DNA of 64,000 bases from Yeosuana aromativorans (lineage in GTDB: Bacteria; Bacteroidota; Bacteroidia; Flavobacteriales; Flavobacteriaceae): positions 310,001 to 374,000 of the forward strand of contig NZ_BMNR01000004.1 in NCBI RefSeq assembly GCF_014646655.1, read 5' to 3'. Positions 8,577 through 16,333 of this stretch are shown here, one piece after another. Every line of letters starts with the position of its first letter. The first letter of the stretch is position 1. A model generated the notes under the pieces. The model searched no databases and was not told the origin of the DNA. It saw only the letters and a program-made list of their open reading frames with translations. A program made the position numbers and the translations under genes.

Positions 8577-9230
8577 TCAAAAAAACGCACGATACTGCAT
8601 CACTCTAAAATCAAAAGTAGTAAAGTTGGGATTGCTATTTTTTAATTGCTGATACAATGGCATACTGCCAATAGCTCTGTTTGCTGAACCTGAAGCTGAT
8701 GTTAAGGAGACTGTCTTTATGGTTCTTGAATTTAATTCGAATTGATGGATACGTGGAATATTATTTGAAACAACTTCCAGTTTAATATTATAATCCTTAA
8801 TGTGTTTTATGAAAAAATATTCGGGACCATTTTTACTGTTTCCGCCTGTAAACAATAGCGTATCAATTGTTGGATGTTGTTTTAAATAGCCTATCAAATT
8901 CCGAAGTTTTATGTTTTGCATCCCTAAATCTGAAGCGTCAATTTTGTCACGCTCACAGCTCTCAACAATATCACAAACACCTATTTTGTGGTCAATTAAA
9001 AACTGTTGACGTTGTTCAACAGCTTCTTCCGAATTGTCATATCGCAAGTTTAAATTATGGATTGTATCAATATATAGCCACAGTGAATTGTAATAGCTTC
9101 CGTAACAAAAATCAACATCTTTTTCCAAAAGCGTTCCAGTTGAAAACCTTGGTGGCGGCAAAGTGCCCACTATTAACTTTGTAGTGTCTTCCATAATAAA
9201 TGGTGGATATGGATGCTGATGTTTGAACAT
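8577..9230 (-). CDS. uracil-DNA glycosylase-like family protein
   Basis: A 217-residue soluble protein. The segment KLIVGTLPPPRFS near residue 20, followed by VDFCYGSYYNSLWLYID, resembles the GTLPP/G-N-FWP-like entry motif of the uracil-DNA glycosylase superfamily, and LLFTGGNSKNGPEYF and VVSNNIPRIHQF fit its later strands. Members remove or recognise damaged bases, but this branch is poorly studied. The ATG at 9230 is used; an ATG at codon 13 would also keep the domain intact. It is a single gene between convergent and divergent neighbours. Treat the enzymatic role as probable at best. Confidence 0.55.
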   Translation of the reverse strand: MFKHQHPYPPFIMEDTTKLIVGTLPPPRFSTGTLLEKDVDFCYGSYYNSLWLYIDTIHNLNLRYDNSEEAVEQRQQFLIDHKIGVCDIVESCERDKIDASDLGMQNIKLRNLIGYLKQHPTIDTLLFTGGNSKNGPEYFFIKHIKDYNIKLEVVSNNIPRIHQFELNSRTIKTVSLTSASGSANRAIGSMPLYQQLKNSNPNFTTFDFRVMQYRAFF

Positions 9231-9293
9231 AAACTACTTGGATTTCATTTTGAATTTTTGTACTTTTTTCATTCAAAAAATATACAACTTATT

Positions 9294-9428
9294 ATGGGAA
9301 AAGGCGATAAAAAAACAAAACGAGGCAAAATCCACAGAGGCACTTATGGTACTAGAAGACCACGTATTAAAAAGAAACGATCGGTAGAAAACAAAATTGA
9401 TATTGATAACAAGGCAAAGGTAAAATAA
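9294..9428 (+). CDS. small ribosomal subunit protein THX
   Basis: A 44-residue, strongly basic protein beginning MGKGDKKTKRGKIHRGTYG, the conserved start of ribosomal protein THX, which sits in the head of the 30S subunit in Thermus and in many Bacteroidetes. The upstream frame is open to 9213, but that part is hydrophobic and unlike the family, so the ATG at 9294 is chosen. The C-terminus (KKKRSVENKIDIDNKAKVK) is longer than in Thermus, as is usual in Bacteroidetes. It is a single-gene unit. Confidence 0.9.
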   Translation: MGKGDKKTKRGKIHRGTYGTRRPRIKKKRSVENKIDIDNKAKVK

Positions 9429-9449
9429 CCCTGTCATAACAAGAATAAA

Positions 9450-10172
9450 CTACAAGCTACTTCTAAGTTTTTCAACCTCGGCAATGGTATGTCTGTAAAT
9501 TCGTTTGTTCTGTTGCGTCATGTGCTGTGACTCATTATGAATATCATCCAGGATTGTTTTGGCTTCTTGAATTTTGTTTCTGTCTATTAAAAACTTAGCC
9601 AGCACAAAACGCTCATCGTAAAACGAAAAGCGGATATTTATTTCTTTTAAATTGGCTTCGGCCTCTTCTATCCTGCCCTTTTTTTCTAAAGCCAAGCCGT
9701 ACAAAAATTGCGAACTTGTTTTTTTAAATTCTGAATGATTCTTTATTTTTTCAGCATATAAAATAACATTGTCATAATCCTCAATGGCAAAATAAGCTTT
9801 TACAAGCTGTTCAATAACATAAAAGTCATTTTGAAAATTTCCTTCAAGGGCACTTAAATAGTGTGGAATGGCTTTTTCAAAATCTTTAATTTTTACATAG
9901 GCATCTGCTAAGTCAACTTTATTTTGATAGGTTTCAGAAAATTGAAGTTTCTTTTCTAAATCTTTAATCTTTTTGGTTGGGTTGACAATAGACACCACAT
10001 TTTCTTGAATGGCATCAACATCACGCTTGTTGTAAACATTTATAATTAAATAAATAATACAACCAATCAAAGGGATAAATAATATAACAAACACCCAATA
10101 GAACTGATTTCTATGTTTAAACAGATGGTATAAACAATAGGCTTGAAGGGCAATAATTAAGTAATAATACAT
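9450..10172 (-). CDS. membrane-anchored TPR protein
   Basis: A 240-residue protein. The first 50 residues hold two hydrophobic segments (YYLIIALQAYCLYHLF and FYWVFVILFIPLIGCIIYLI), similar to the short PLDc_N-type membrane hairpin. The rest is helical, with at least four tetratricopeptide-like units (for example VDLADAYVKIKDFEKAIPHYLSAL). It is probably a membrane-tethered scaffold facing the cytosol. A TACTTTTG -7 element lies on this strand at 10203-10210. No enzyme motif is present and the partner is unknown. Confidence 0.7.
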   Translation of the reverse strand: MYYYLIIALQAYCLYHLFKHRNQFYWVFVILFIPLIGCIIYLIINVYNKRDVDAIQENVVSIVNPTKKIKDLEKKLQFSETYQNKVDLADAYVKIKDFEKAIPHYLSALEGNFQNDFYVIEQLVKAYFAIEDYDNVILYAEKIKNHSEFKKTSSQFLYGLALEKKGRIEEAEANLKEINIRFSFYDERFVLAKFLIDRNKIQEAKTILDDIHNESQHMTQQNKRIYRHTIAEVEKLRSSL

Positions 10173-10202
10173 TAGGTGTTGTTAATGGGTTTAAAATATT
10201 AC

Positions 10203-10210
10203 CAAAAGTA
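10203..10210 (-). promoter_or_regulatory. -7 element (TACTTTTG) for the TPR gene
   Basis: The minus strand reads TACTTTTGG about 31 bases before the TPR gene ATG at 10172. It fits TAnnTTTG. It lies between yaaA and the TPR gene, so the latter may have its own promoter. Confidence 0.35.
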
Positions 10211-10214
10211 GGCA

Positions 10215-10973
10215 TTATCTAATAAACACCAATTCGGTATCACTGGACATCGGCTCACTATAGTTATACCCTTCATAATTAAACCCTTTTAAATCATCTA
10301 ATGTATTGGCATTGGTATCGATAATGTAACGCGCCATTAAGCCTCGTGCTTCTTTAGCAAAAAAGGAAATGATTTTATAGTCGCCGTTTTTAAAATCCTT
10401 AAACGTGGCTGTGATAACAGGAACTTTCAAAGTCTTTACATCAATAGCCTTAAAATATTCATTACTGGCCAAATTCAAAAACAGCTCATCTTTTTCAAGT
10501 TCTTGGTTTAACGCATTTGTAATGGTTTTTTGCCAAAAAGCATACAGATTTTTGTGCTTTCCTACGGGCAATTTGGTTCCCATCTCCAAACGATATGGCT
10601 GAATTAAATCGGTAGGCCTTAACAACCCGTATAACCCAGAAATGATTCTTACGGTATTGTTTAGTTTATCTAATTTTTCTGTGGGAATGGTATAAGCATC
10701 CAAACCTCTATACACATCGCCGCTAAAGGCATAAATGGCTTGTCTGGCATTGTCTGTTGTGAAAGGCAATTGCCACGCTTGATTGCGCTGGTAATTCAAT
10801 TGGCCCAATGCATCGGATATGTTCATGAGTTTTGATAAACTCTTTGCCGATTTCTTTTTAAGCAATTTATTAATACGCTCAGATTCTTTTAAAAACTGGG
10901 CTTCGGTTACTGCTGCATTTGGTATTTGAGATTCAAAATCAAGCGATTTTGCTGGGGATAACACTAACTTCAT
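10215..10973 (-). CDS. yaaA: peroxide stress protein YaaA
   Basis: A 252-residue member of the YaaA (DUF328) family. Hallmarks are the N-terminus MKLVLSPAKSLDF, the middle YAFSGDVYRGLDA, GLYGLLRPTDLIQPYRLEMG, and the end FFAKEARGLMARYII with FNYEGY. In E. coli YaaA lowers free intracellular iron during hydrogen peroxide stress and binds DNA. The length is typical and the protein is cytosolic. It lies between the VOC protein upstream and the TPR protein downstream on the same strand, with gaps of about 25 and 42 bases. Confidence 0.93.
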   Translation of the reverse strand: MKLVLSPAKSLDFESQIPNAAVTEAQFLKESERINKLLKKKSAKSLSKLMNISDALGQLNYQRNQAWQLPFTTDNARQAIYAFSGDVYRGLDAYTIPTEKLDKLNNTVRIISGLYGLLRPTDLIQPYRLEMGTKLPVGKHKNLYAFWQKTITNALNQELEKDELFLNLASNEYFKAIDVKTLKVPVITATFKDFKNGDYKIISFFAKEARGLMARYIIDTNANTLDDLKGFNYEGYNYSEPMSSDTELVFIR

Positions 10974-10997
10974 AGATCTTTTTTTGAGGTATCTAAA

Positions 10998-11651
10998 TTA
11001 CGATATTTCTTTTATTTTGCCATTCTCAAAACTAAAGTTATAATCGCCTTTAATTATAAAATCTGATGTAAAGGCTTCTTCCATGGTTGGGAAATAGGTT
11101 TTCTTATTTTTATCAACCATAATAAACAAGCCTTCATCATTTCCCAAGGCACAAAACCTATCAAAATCGCCATCAAACACATTAATTGGGTTTATGCTAT
11201 TTATGGTTTCAAATAAAGGTTCAATATGGTCTGTAACCATAGCTATTTCACTAATAGACAGAATGGTGTTTGGGTTAAAAGCCGTATCACTTTCTATATT
11301 GATACGCTCTCTGGCAATAAACTCCAAAATGTTATGGTCTGTATCATAAAAATAAACAGACTTGGCTTTCCAACCATTAAAATCAACAATAGGCTCACCT
11401 TCAAAAGGCAATATTTCAATTCGTTGCTTTAACCAAATAAGGGCATCATAAATAGCGTTAGAAGGAATATTAAATGCCAAATGTGCCGGTTTTGTTTGTG
11501 GTTTACATTGAAATATTAAGGTGCTTTTTCCCGTTTTAAAACTTATTTTTTCAGGCGTATCAAGAATCTGTTCAAAATTTAAAACCTGTTTGTAAAACTG
11601 TTTTTGCTTTTGAATATCACTGGTAAATAATGTGATTTCCTGAATTGTCAT
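10998..11651 (-). CDS. VOC (glyoxalase/dioxygenase fold) family protein
   Basis: A 217-residue protein with a vicinal-oxygen-chelate fold. The first half carries the canonical pattern: ITLFTSDIQKQKQFYKQVLNF, then AHLAFNIPSNAI and YFYDTDHNILEFIAR, giving potential His and Glu metal ligands. The second half is a looser repeat of the same fold (ISEIAMVTDHIEPLFETI). The substrate cannot be told. A GTG one codon upstream is also possible; the ATG at 11651 is preferred. TAATTTTG on this strand at 11656-11663 lies so close that the transcript might be leaderless if it is a true -7 box. Confidence 0.75.
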   Translation of the reverse strand: MTIQEITLFTSDIQKQKQFYKQVLNFEQILDTPEKISFKTGKSTLIFQCKPQTKPAHLAFNIPSNAIYDALIWLKQRIEILPFEGEPIVDFNGWKAKSVYFYDTDHNILEFIARERINIESDTAFNPNTILSISEIAMVTDHIEPLFETINSINPINVFDGDFDRFCALGNDEGLFIMVDKNKKTYFPTMEEAFTSDFIIKGDYNFSFENGKIKEIS

Positions 11652-11792
11652 CACCCAAAATTACACAAGAAATTCTTTTAATTCTGATTGTTTAAACTGA
11701 TTTATTTTATGTTAGAATAAATGGATTTTATTGACATTCTTTAAATTGATTTTGTCAAAAAAAAGAACAACTTCGTTCAAAGTTAGATACAA

Positions 11793-11807
11793 ACCATTAA
11801 AACGGAT
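11793..11807 (+). repeat. left copy of imperfect direct repeat flanking the CPBP gene
   Basis: ACCATTAAAACGGAT here matches ACCATTAAAACAGAT at 12755-12769 in 14 of 15 bases. The match extends leftward (ACAA before both copies) if one G is allowed as an insertion in the right copy. The two copies enclose only the CPBP protease gene. Confidence 0.4.
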
Positions 11808-11887
11808 TGATATGATATTAGTTCGGCACAATGTAACAAAGCCATTATATCTTCGTCTTCCATAAACAAGCCAATCATTAAAGCAAT

Positions 11888-12742
11888 ATGCTAGAAAAAT
11901 CATCGGAACGAAAAGAAACGTGGAAAACAATCATTTTGTTTCTTGTATTAGTTGTTATTCTCACTTCTCCTTTTCATTATGCCATAGTAAATTTATATCC
12001 TTCACGAATATATGTTGGAGCAATAATGTGGTGTCCTGCAATAGCAGCAATCATTACCTTAAAAATAAAGGGTCGTAAAGTTTCATCTCTGAATTGGAAT
12101 TGGGGAAAGTGGAAATACATCCGATTATCTTATATAATTCCTGCTTTATATGGATTAATCACTTATTTACTGATTTGGATTTTAGGATTTGGAGATATAG
12201 CTAATAAAGAAGCTATCACATATTGGGGAAAAGAACTTGGATTGTTTGGAATAGGAACATTAAATCCAACGGCAATAACAATCATAGCTATTATTTTGTT
12301 AGGTACAATAGAAGTGATAAGAGCCTCAGCAACAACTTTAGGAGAAGAAATTGGGTGGAGAGGTTTTTTTATCTATGAATTGAGAAAGGTACTTTCATTT
12401 ACTGGAGTATCTATTTTTAGTGGATTCATTTGGGCTGCTTGGCATTGGCCACTGCTGGTATATTACAGTAACAATATGCTATTAGAATTTACCACTTTCT
12501 TTATCGTAATTATTTCTATGTCATTTATTATGACATACTACACTTTTAAATCTAAAAGTCTTTGGCCAGCAGTTATTTTTCACGCAGTGAGCAATGTGTA
12601 TATTCAAAAAATAATGCCTCCCCTAACTATGAACATTGAAGGAACTGAACATTGGCTTGGTGAAAACGGAATTATGTTTGCAATTGTTACATGCGTCTTT
12701 GGAATTTACTTTTGGAGAAAAGCTATTAATGAAAAGTTTTAA
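11888..12742 (+). CDS. CPBP family intramembrane metalloprotease
   Basis: A 284-residue membrane protein with about seven or eight hydrophobic helices. It carries the CPBP (CAAX protease and bacteriocin-processing, ABI) motifs in order: EEIGWRGF (catalytic Glu-Glu and Arg), FSGFIWAAWHWPLL (His), and LWPAVIFHAVSNVY (His, Asn). Relatives cleave within membranes; in bacteria roles include immunity to self-made peptides and protein maturation, but none can be assigned here. It stands alone, transcribed against its neighbours, and is framed by an imperfect direct repeat, which hints at a gene gained as a unit. Confidence 0.88.
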   Translation: MLEKSSERKETWKTIILFLVLVVILTSPFHYAIVNLYPSRIYVGAIMWCPAIAAIITLKIKGRKVSSLNWNWGKWKYIRLSYIIPALYGLITYLLIWILGFGDIANKEAITYWGKELGLFGIGTLNPTAITIIAIILLGTIEVIRASATTLGEEIGWRGFFIYELRKVLSFTGVSIFSGFIWAAWHWPLLVYYSNNMLLEFTTFFIVIISMSFIMTYYTFKSKSLWPAVIFHAVSNVYIQKIMPPLTMNIEGTEHWLGENGIMFAIVTCVFGIYFWRKAINEKF

Positions 12743-12754
12743 ATCATACACAAG

Positions 12755-12769
12755 ACCATTAAAACAGAT
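12755..12769 (+). repeat. right copy of imperfect direct repeat flanking the CPBP gene
   Basis: ACCATTAAAACAGAT lies 13 bases after the CPBP stop codon and pairs with the copy at 11793-11807. It is just downstream of the convergent rluD gene. Confidence 0.4.
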
Positions 12770-12778
12770 CTCAAAAAA

Positions 12779-13825
12779 TCACTCTTCCAACTCTTGATGC
12801 TTTGAATAGCTTCGCCATTTCTCAATGCATAGTTGCATATCCTCAGGAATTTCAGAAGTAAATTGCATGAACTTTCCCGTTTTTGGGTGCGTAAAGCCCA
12901 ATGTTTTGGCATGTAAGGCTTGACGAGGCAACACTTTAAAACAATTGTCCACAAACTGTTTGTACTTGGTAAAGGTGGTACCTTTTAATATTTTATCGCC
13001 TCCATAACGTTCATCATTGAACAAGGTGTGGCCTATGTGTTTCATGTGCACCCGTATTTGGTGTGTACGTCCGGTTTCCAGTTTACAAGACAACAACGTT
13101 ACATATCCCAAACGCTCCAAAACCTTGTAATGGGTAATGGCTGGTTTCCCTTTATCGGCTTCGTCCCCAAAAAAAACAGTGTTTTGTAATCTGTTTTTTG
13201 GATGGCGTCCAATATTTCCTTCAATGTTGCCTTCATCATCTTCCATATTACCCCAAACCAACGCCACATACTCGCGCTCACTGGTCTTTTCTGCAAATTG
13301 CAATGACAAGTTGGTCATGGCCTGCTCGGTTTTGGCAATCACTAAAAGCCCACTGGTATCTTTATCTATTCTATGGACCAATCCTGGGCGCTCACTAGAG
13401 TTATTGGGCAAATTATCAAACCTGTAAATAAGCGCGTTGATTAAAGTCCCAGAATAATTACCATGTCCGGGATGCACTACCATGCCCGCCGGTTTGTTAA
13501 TGACCAAAAGTGTATCATCTTCGTAAACCACATCTAGAGGAATATCTTCACCAACCAACAAGTTTTCATATGGTGGATGCGCAAACAATACCCTGATGGC
13601 ATCAAAAGGTTTGACTTTATAATTGGATTTTACAGGAATGTTATTGACAAAAATACTGCCGTTTTTGGCCCCAGCCTGAATTTTGTTCCGGGTGGCATTT
13701 TCAATCCGGTTCATCAAATATTTATCAATACGAAGTGGTGACTGCCCTTTTTCTACTGTAAAGGCATAATGCTCATAAAGATCATCATTTTCGTCTTCGG
13801 GCACATTAAGTTCTGTGTTGTCCAT
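12779..13825 (-). CDS. RluA family 23S rRNA pseudouridine synthase (RluD-like)
   Basis: A 348-residue enzyme with an N-terminal S4 RNA-binding domain (LRIDKYLMNRIENATRNKIQ, about residues 33-90) and a pseudouridine synthase domain. The catalytic motif is LVHRIDKDTSGLLVIAK with its Asp, preceded by VVHPGHGNYSGTLINAL and followed by TGRTHQIRVHM. RluD relatives modify helix 69 of 23S rRNA. The N-terminal acidic extension is common in Bacteroidetes. It is preceded by the PASTA protein with only two bases between stop and start, an order conserved in Flavobacteriaceae next to ddl. Confidence 0.9.
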   Translation of the reverse strand: MDNTELNVPEDENDDLYEHYAFTVEKGQSPLRIDKYLMNRIENATRNKIQAGAKNGSIFVNNIPVKSNYKVKPFDAIRVLFAHPPYENLLVGEDIPLDVVYEDDTLLVINKPAGMVVHPGHGNYSGTLINALIYRFDNLPNNSSERPGLVHRIDKDTSGLLVIAKTEQAMTNLSLQFAEKTSEREYVALVWGNMEDDEGNIEGNIGRHPKNRLQNTVFFGDEADKGKPAITHYKVLERLGYVTLLSCKLETGRTHQIRVHMKHIGHTLFNDERYGGDKILKGTTFTKYKQFVDNCFKVLPRQALHAKTLGFTHPKTGKFMQFTSEIPEDMQLCIEKWRSYSKHQELEE

Positions 13826-13827
13826 GT

Positions 13828-14385
13828 TTAATTTGGTCTGTTTCCGTTGCCAAGAACCAAATCTATTTTTGATGTTTTGGGCAACATATCGCCTGGCTTG
13901 ATTTCTTTCCCTTCAAACATCATTTTTAGCACCATGTCCTTTCCAATATTATCAACATAAGTCAGTTTTCCTAAATTGAATCCTATGGCCTCAAGCGTTG
14001 GTTTTGCCTGTCTTAAAGTACGTTCTTTTAAATCGGGCACCGGTATTTTTCTGTAACCAGAAGGATTGAGCGTTAAATAAATCTTTCGGTCTTCCTTAAC
14101 TTTTGCGCCCGGTATAGGATCTTGTTCTATAATTGAAAACTTGGGATATTTAGGATTGAAATTTGCTGAATCCTGTATTTCCATAACCAAATGGTTCTGC
14201 TCTAGTTCTATTTTGGCTACATCAATAGACTTGCCCGTTAAATTGGGAACGGTTTCAAATTCTCCGTGATTGGTGGTTATATTCAACCATTTTAAAAGGA
14301 TAAAACACAACACCACTAAGGCTACAACGGCTAACAGAACTTGTTTAAAAAACGTTTTACTGGTAAGAAATTTAATTAGGCTCAT
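13828..14385 (-). CDS. PASTA domain protein, single-pass membrane
   Basis: A 185-residue protein with one N-terminal membrane segment (VLLAVVALVVLCFILLKWL, residues about 16-34) and two PASTA domains outside the membrane (starting TVPNLTGKSIDVAKIELE and PVPDLKERTLRQAKPTLE). Each has the typical PxPGxxV-like strand (DPIPGAKVKE). PASTA domains bind peptidoglycan fragments in kinases and penicillin-binding proteins. No catalytic domain is attached here. Its place between rluD and divergent ddl suggests a link with wall synthesis. Confidence 0.85.
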   Translation of the reverse strand: MSLIKFLTSKTFFKQVLLAVVALVVLCFILLKWLNITTNHGEFETVPNLTGKSIDVAKIELEQNHLVMEIQDSANFNPKYPKFSIIEQDPIPGAKVKEDRKIYLTLNPSGYRKIPVPDLKERTLRQAKPTLEAIGFNLGKLTYVDNIGKDMVLKMMFEGKEIKPGDMLPKTSKIDLVLGNGNRPN

Positions 14386-14600
14386 GACTGGTCAAAATAT
14401 TTAACAAAACTAAACAAATTTATGTTTCTATCATTTAAATCGTTTAATTTCTGTTTTTGATATGTACGTTTTACAAAACCAAATTGGTTGTATTAATTTA
14501 TAATTATTTGCTCGTTCTGCTATCTTTTGGAACAAATAAATGATATTTTTACAAAACGATTGATTGTGGTATATATTTTAATTAAGCCTGTATTGAACAC

Positions 14601-15584
14601 ATGAAAAAAAACATAGCTATTATTATGGGAGGCTATTCCAGTGAATATGAAATATCCCTAAAAAGCGGAAACGTGGTATATGATACTCTAGACCCATCAA
14701 AATATACTCCTTACAGAATTCATATTTTTAAAGATAAATGGGTTTATGTTGACGCCAATAATGTTGAATTTCCAATAGACAAAAACGATTTTTCAGTTAC
14801 GGTAAACAATGCTAAAATCACGTTTGATTGTGTGTTTAATGCTATTCACGGTTCTCCAGGAGAAGATGGTTTTATGCAGGGTTATTTTAAATTATTGAAC
14901 ATTCCCCATACCAGTTGCGGCATGTACCAAGCCAGTTTAACCTTTAACAAGCGTGATTGTTTAAGTGTGTTAAAACCTTATGGCATTAAAACGGCTGAAT
15001 CGTTTTATGTGAATTTGGGCGATGCCATTAACGAAGATGAAATTATCAACAAAGTAGGATTGCCTTGTTTTGTGAAAGCCAACAAGGCCGGAAGCAGTTT
15101 TGGCATTTCAAAAGTGTATAAAAAGGAAGACTTACTGAAAGCTATTGATGTTGCTTTTAAGGAAGATGATGAAATTATCATTGAATCGTTTTTGGATGGC
15201 ACCGAAGTGTCTGTTGGTGTGATAACCTATAAAGGTAAAACCAAAGTGTTACCTATTACCGAAATAGTAAGCAACAATGATTTTTTTGACTATAAAGCAA
15301 AATACCTAGGTGAATCGCAAGAAATAACTCCCGCCAGATTGACCAAAGAACAAGAACGCAAGGTAAACCAAGTAGCCAAGCAAGTTTACGACGTTTTAAA
15401 AATGACCGGATTTTCAAGAAGCGAGTTTATTTTTAAAGATGGTGACCCGCATTTATTAGAAGTGAATTCGGTACCGGGATTGACCCGTGAAAGCATATTA
15501 CCACAACAGGCCGCTTGTGCTGGAATTAGCCTAAGTGCGTTATTTGATAATGCTATTGAAGAAGCTTTGAATAAAAAATCGTAA
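14601..15584 (+). CDS. ddl: D-alanine--D-alanine ligase
   Basis: A 327-residue ATP-grasp enzyme that joins two D-alanines for peptidoglycan precursors in the cytosol. Visible motifs are IIMGGYSSEYEISLKSG at the N-terminus, AIHGSPGEDGFMQGYF, FVKANKAGSSFGISKV (ATP-binding), EVSVGVITY and LLEVNSVPGLTRES, where the metal and D-Ala ligands lie. Length is normal. The gene starts a rightward run followed by coaD nine bases later. The 215-base gap upstream is the shared divergent control region with the PASTA gene; no clear promoter stands out in it. Confidence 0.95.
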   Translation: MKKNIAIIMGGYSSEYEISLKSGNVVYDTLDPSKYTPYRIHIFKDKWVYVDANNVEFPIDKNDFSVTVNNAKITFDCVFNAIHGSPGEDGFMQGYFKLLNIPHTSCGMYQASLTFNKRDCLSVLKPYGIKTAESFYVNLGDAINEDEIINKVGLPCFVKANKAGSSFGISKVYKKEDLLKAIDVAFKEDDEIIIESFLDGTEVSVGVITYKGKTKVLPITEIVSNNDFFDYKAKYLGESQEITPARLTKEQERKVNQVAKQVYDVLKMTGFSRSEFIFKDGDPHLLEVNSVPGLTRESILPQQAACAGISLSALFDNAIEEALNKKS

Positions 15585-15593
15585 TTTTAAGTT

Positions 15594-16049
15594 ATGAAGA
15601 AAGCACTTTTTCCAGGATCATTTGATCCGCTGACATTGGGGCACTACGATATCATACAACGTGGCGTGGCATTATTTGATGAAGTGATTGTGGCCATTGG
15701 AATCAATTCCGAAAAAAATTATATGTTCTCTTTAGAACAGCGCAAACAATTTATTGAAGATGCCTTTAAGAACGAACCCAAAGTAAAAGTGGTTACTTAT
15801 GAAGGCTTGACCGTTCAATTTTGTATGGATTTAAACGTGCCTTTTATATTACGTGGCCTTCGCAATCCGGCCGATTTTGAGTTTGAAAAAGCCATTGCCC
15901 ACACTAACCGAAAACTCTCAGAAATTGAAACCGTATTTTTGCTGACCTCCGCAAGGACTTCCTTTATAAGTTCCAGTATTGTGCGGGATGTAATAAGAAA
16001 CAATGGCGATTACACCAAATTGGTTCCTGATAGCGTAAGAGTAAAATGA
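15594..16049 (+). CDS. coaD: pantetheine-phosphate adenylyltransferase
   Basis: A 151-residue nucleotidyltransferase, the fourth step of coenzyme A synthesis (4'-phosphopantetheine plus ATP to dephospho-CoA). The nucleotide-binding motif is FPGSFDPLTLGHYDII (the TxGH signature), followed by LRGLRNPADFEFE and ISSSIVRDV. It lies nine bases after ddl and 16 bases before a small membrane protein gene, so the three likely share a transcript. Confidence 0.95.
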   Translation: MKKALFPGSFDPLTLGHYDIIQRGVALFDEVIVAIGINSEKNYMFSLEQRKQFIEDAFKNEPKVKVVTYEGLTVQFCMDLNVPFILRGLRNPADFEFEKAIAHTNRKLSEIETVFLLTSARTSFISSSIVRDVIRNNGDYTKLVPDSVRVK

Positions 16050-16064
16050 TTTAAAAACATAAAT

Positions 16065-16313
16065 ATGAAAAAATTATCAGTTTATTACATCCTCATATTT
16101 GCACCAATTTTCCTAATTATTTGGTTAGTCAAAGTTGATATCATAAACTCTTTGACATTTGTACTATTGCTTTTCTTCTACGCTTTTATTTACAGAACTT
16201 ATTTAGACGGATATCGCCTTGCCCAGAAGAATATCATTCCTAAAAAAGACATTTGGAAGATAATAATTCCTGGTACTCGTCTTCAATATTTTAAAGAGTT
16301 ATACCTAAAATAA
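16065..16313 (+). CDS. small two-helix membrane protein
   Basis: An 82-residue protein with two hydrophobic helices (YYILIFAPIFLIIWLVKV and TFVLLLFFYAFIYRTYL), followed by a short basic tail. I do not recognise the family. It follows coaD by 16 bases in the same direction and its stop codon lies inside a stem-loop terminator. It may be a conserved small inner-membrane protein or a recent addition; there is no evidence of function. Confidence 0.6.
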   Translation: MKKLSVYYILIFAPIFLIIWLVKVDIINSLTFVLLLFFYAFIYRTYLDGYRLAQKNIIPKKDIWKIIIPGTRLQYFKELYLK

Positions 16314-16333
16314 AACTTTCTTTTTTAAAGTTT
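16312..16333. terminator. bidirectional stem-loop terminator
   Basis: AAACTTT at 16313-16319 pairs with AAAGTTT at 16327-16333 around a T-rich loop. It overlaps the stop codons of both convergent genes (the small membrane protein and the SulP transporter). Confidence 0.5.

Noticed and set aside
11712-11930. Open frame on the minus strand upstream of the CPBP gene
   Set aside because: It overlaps the start of the CPBP gene on the opposite strand and resembles no protein; better seen as non-coding control DNA.
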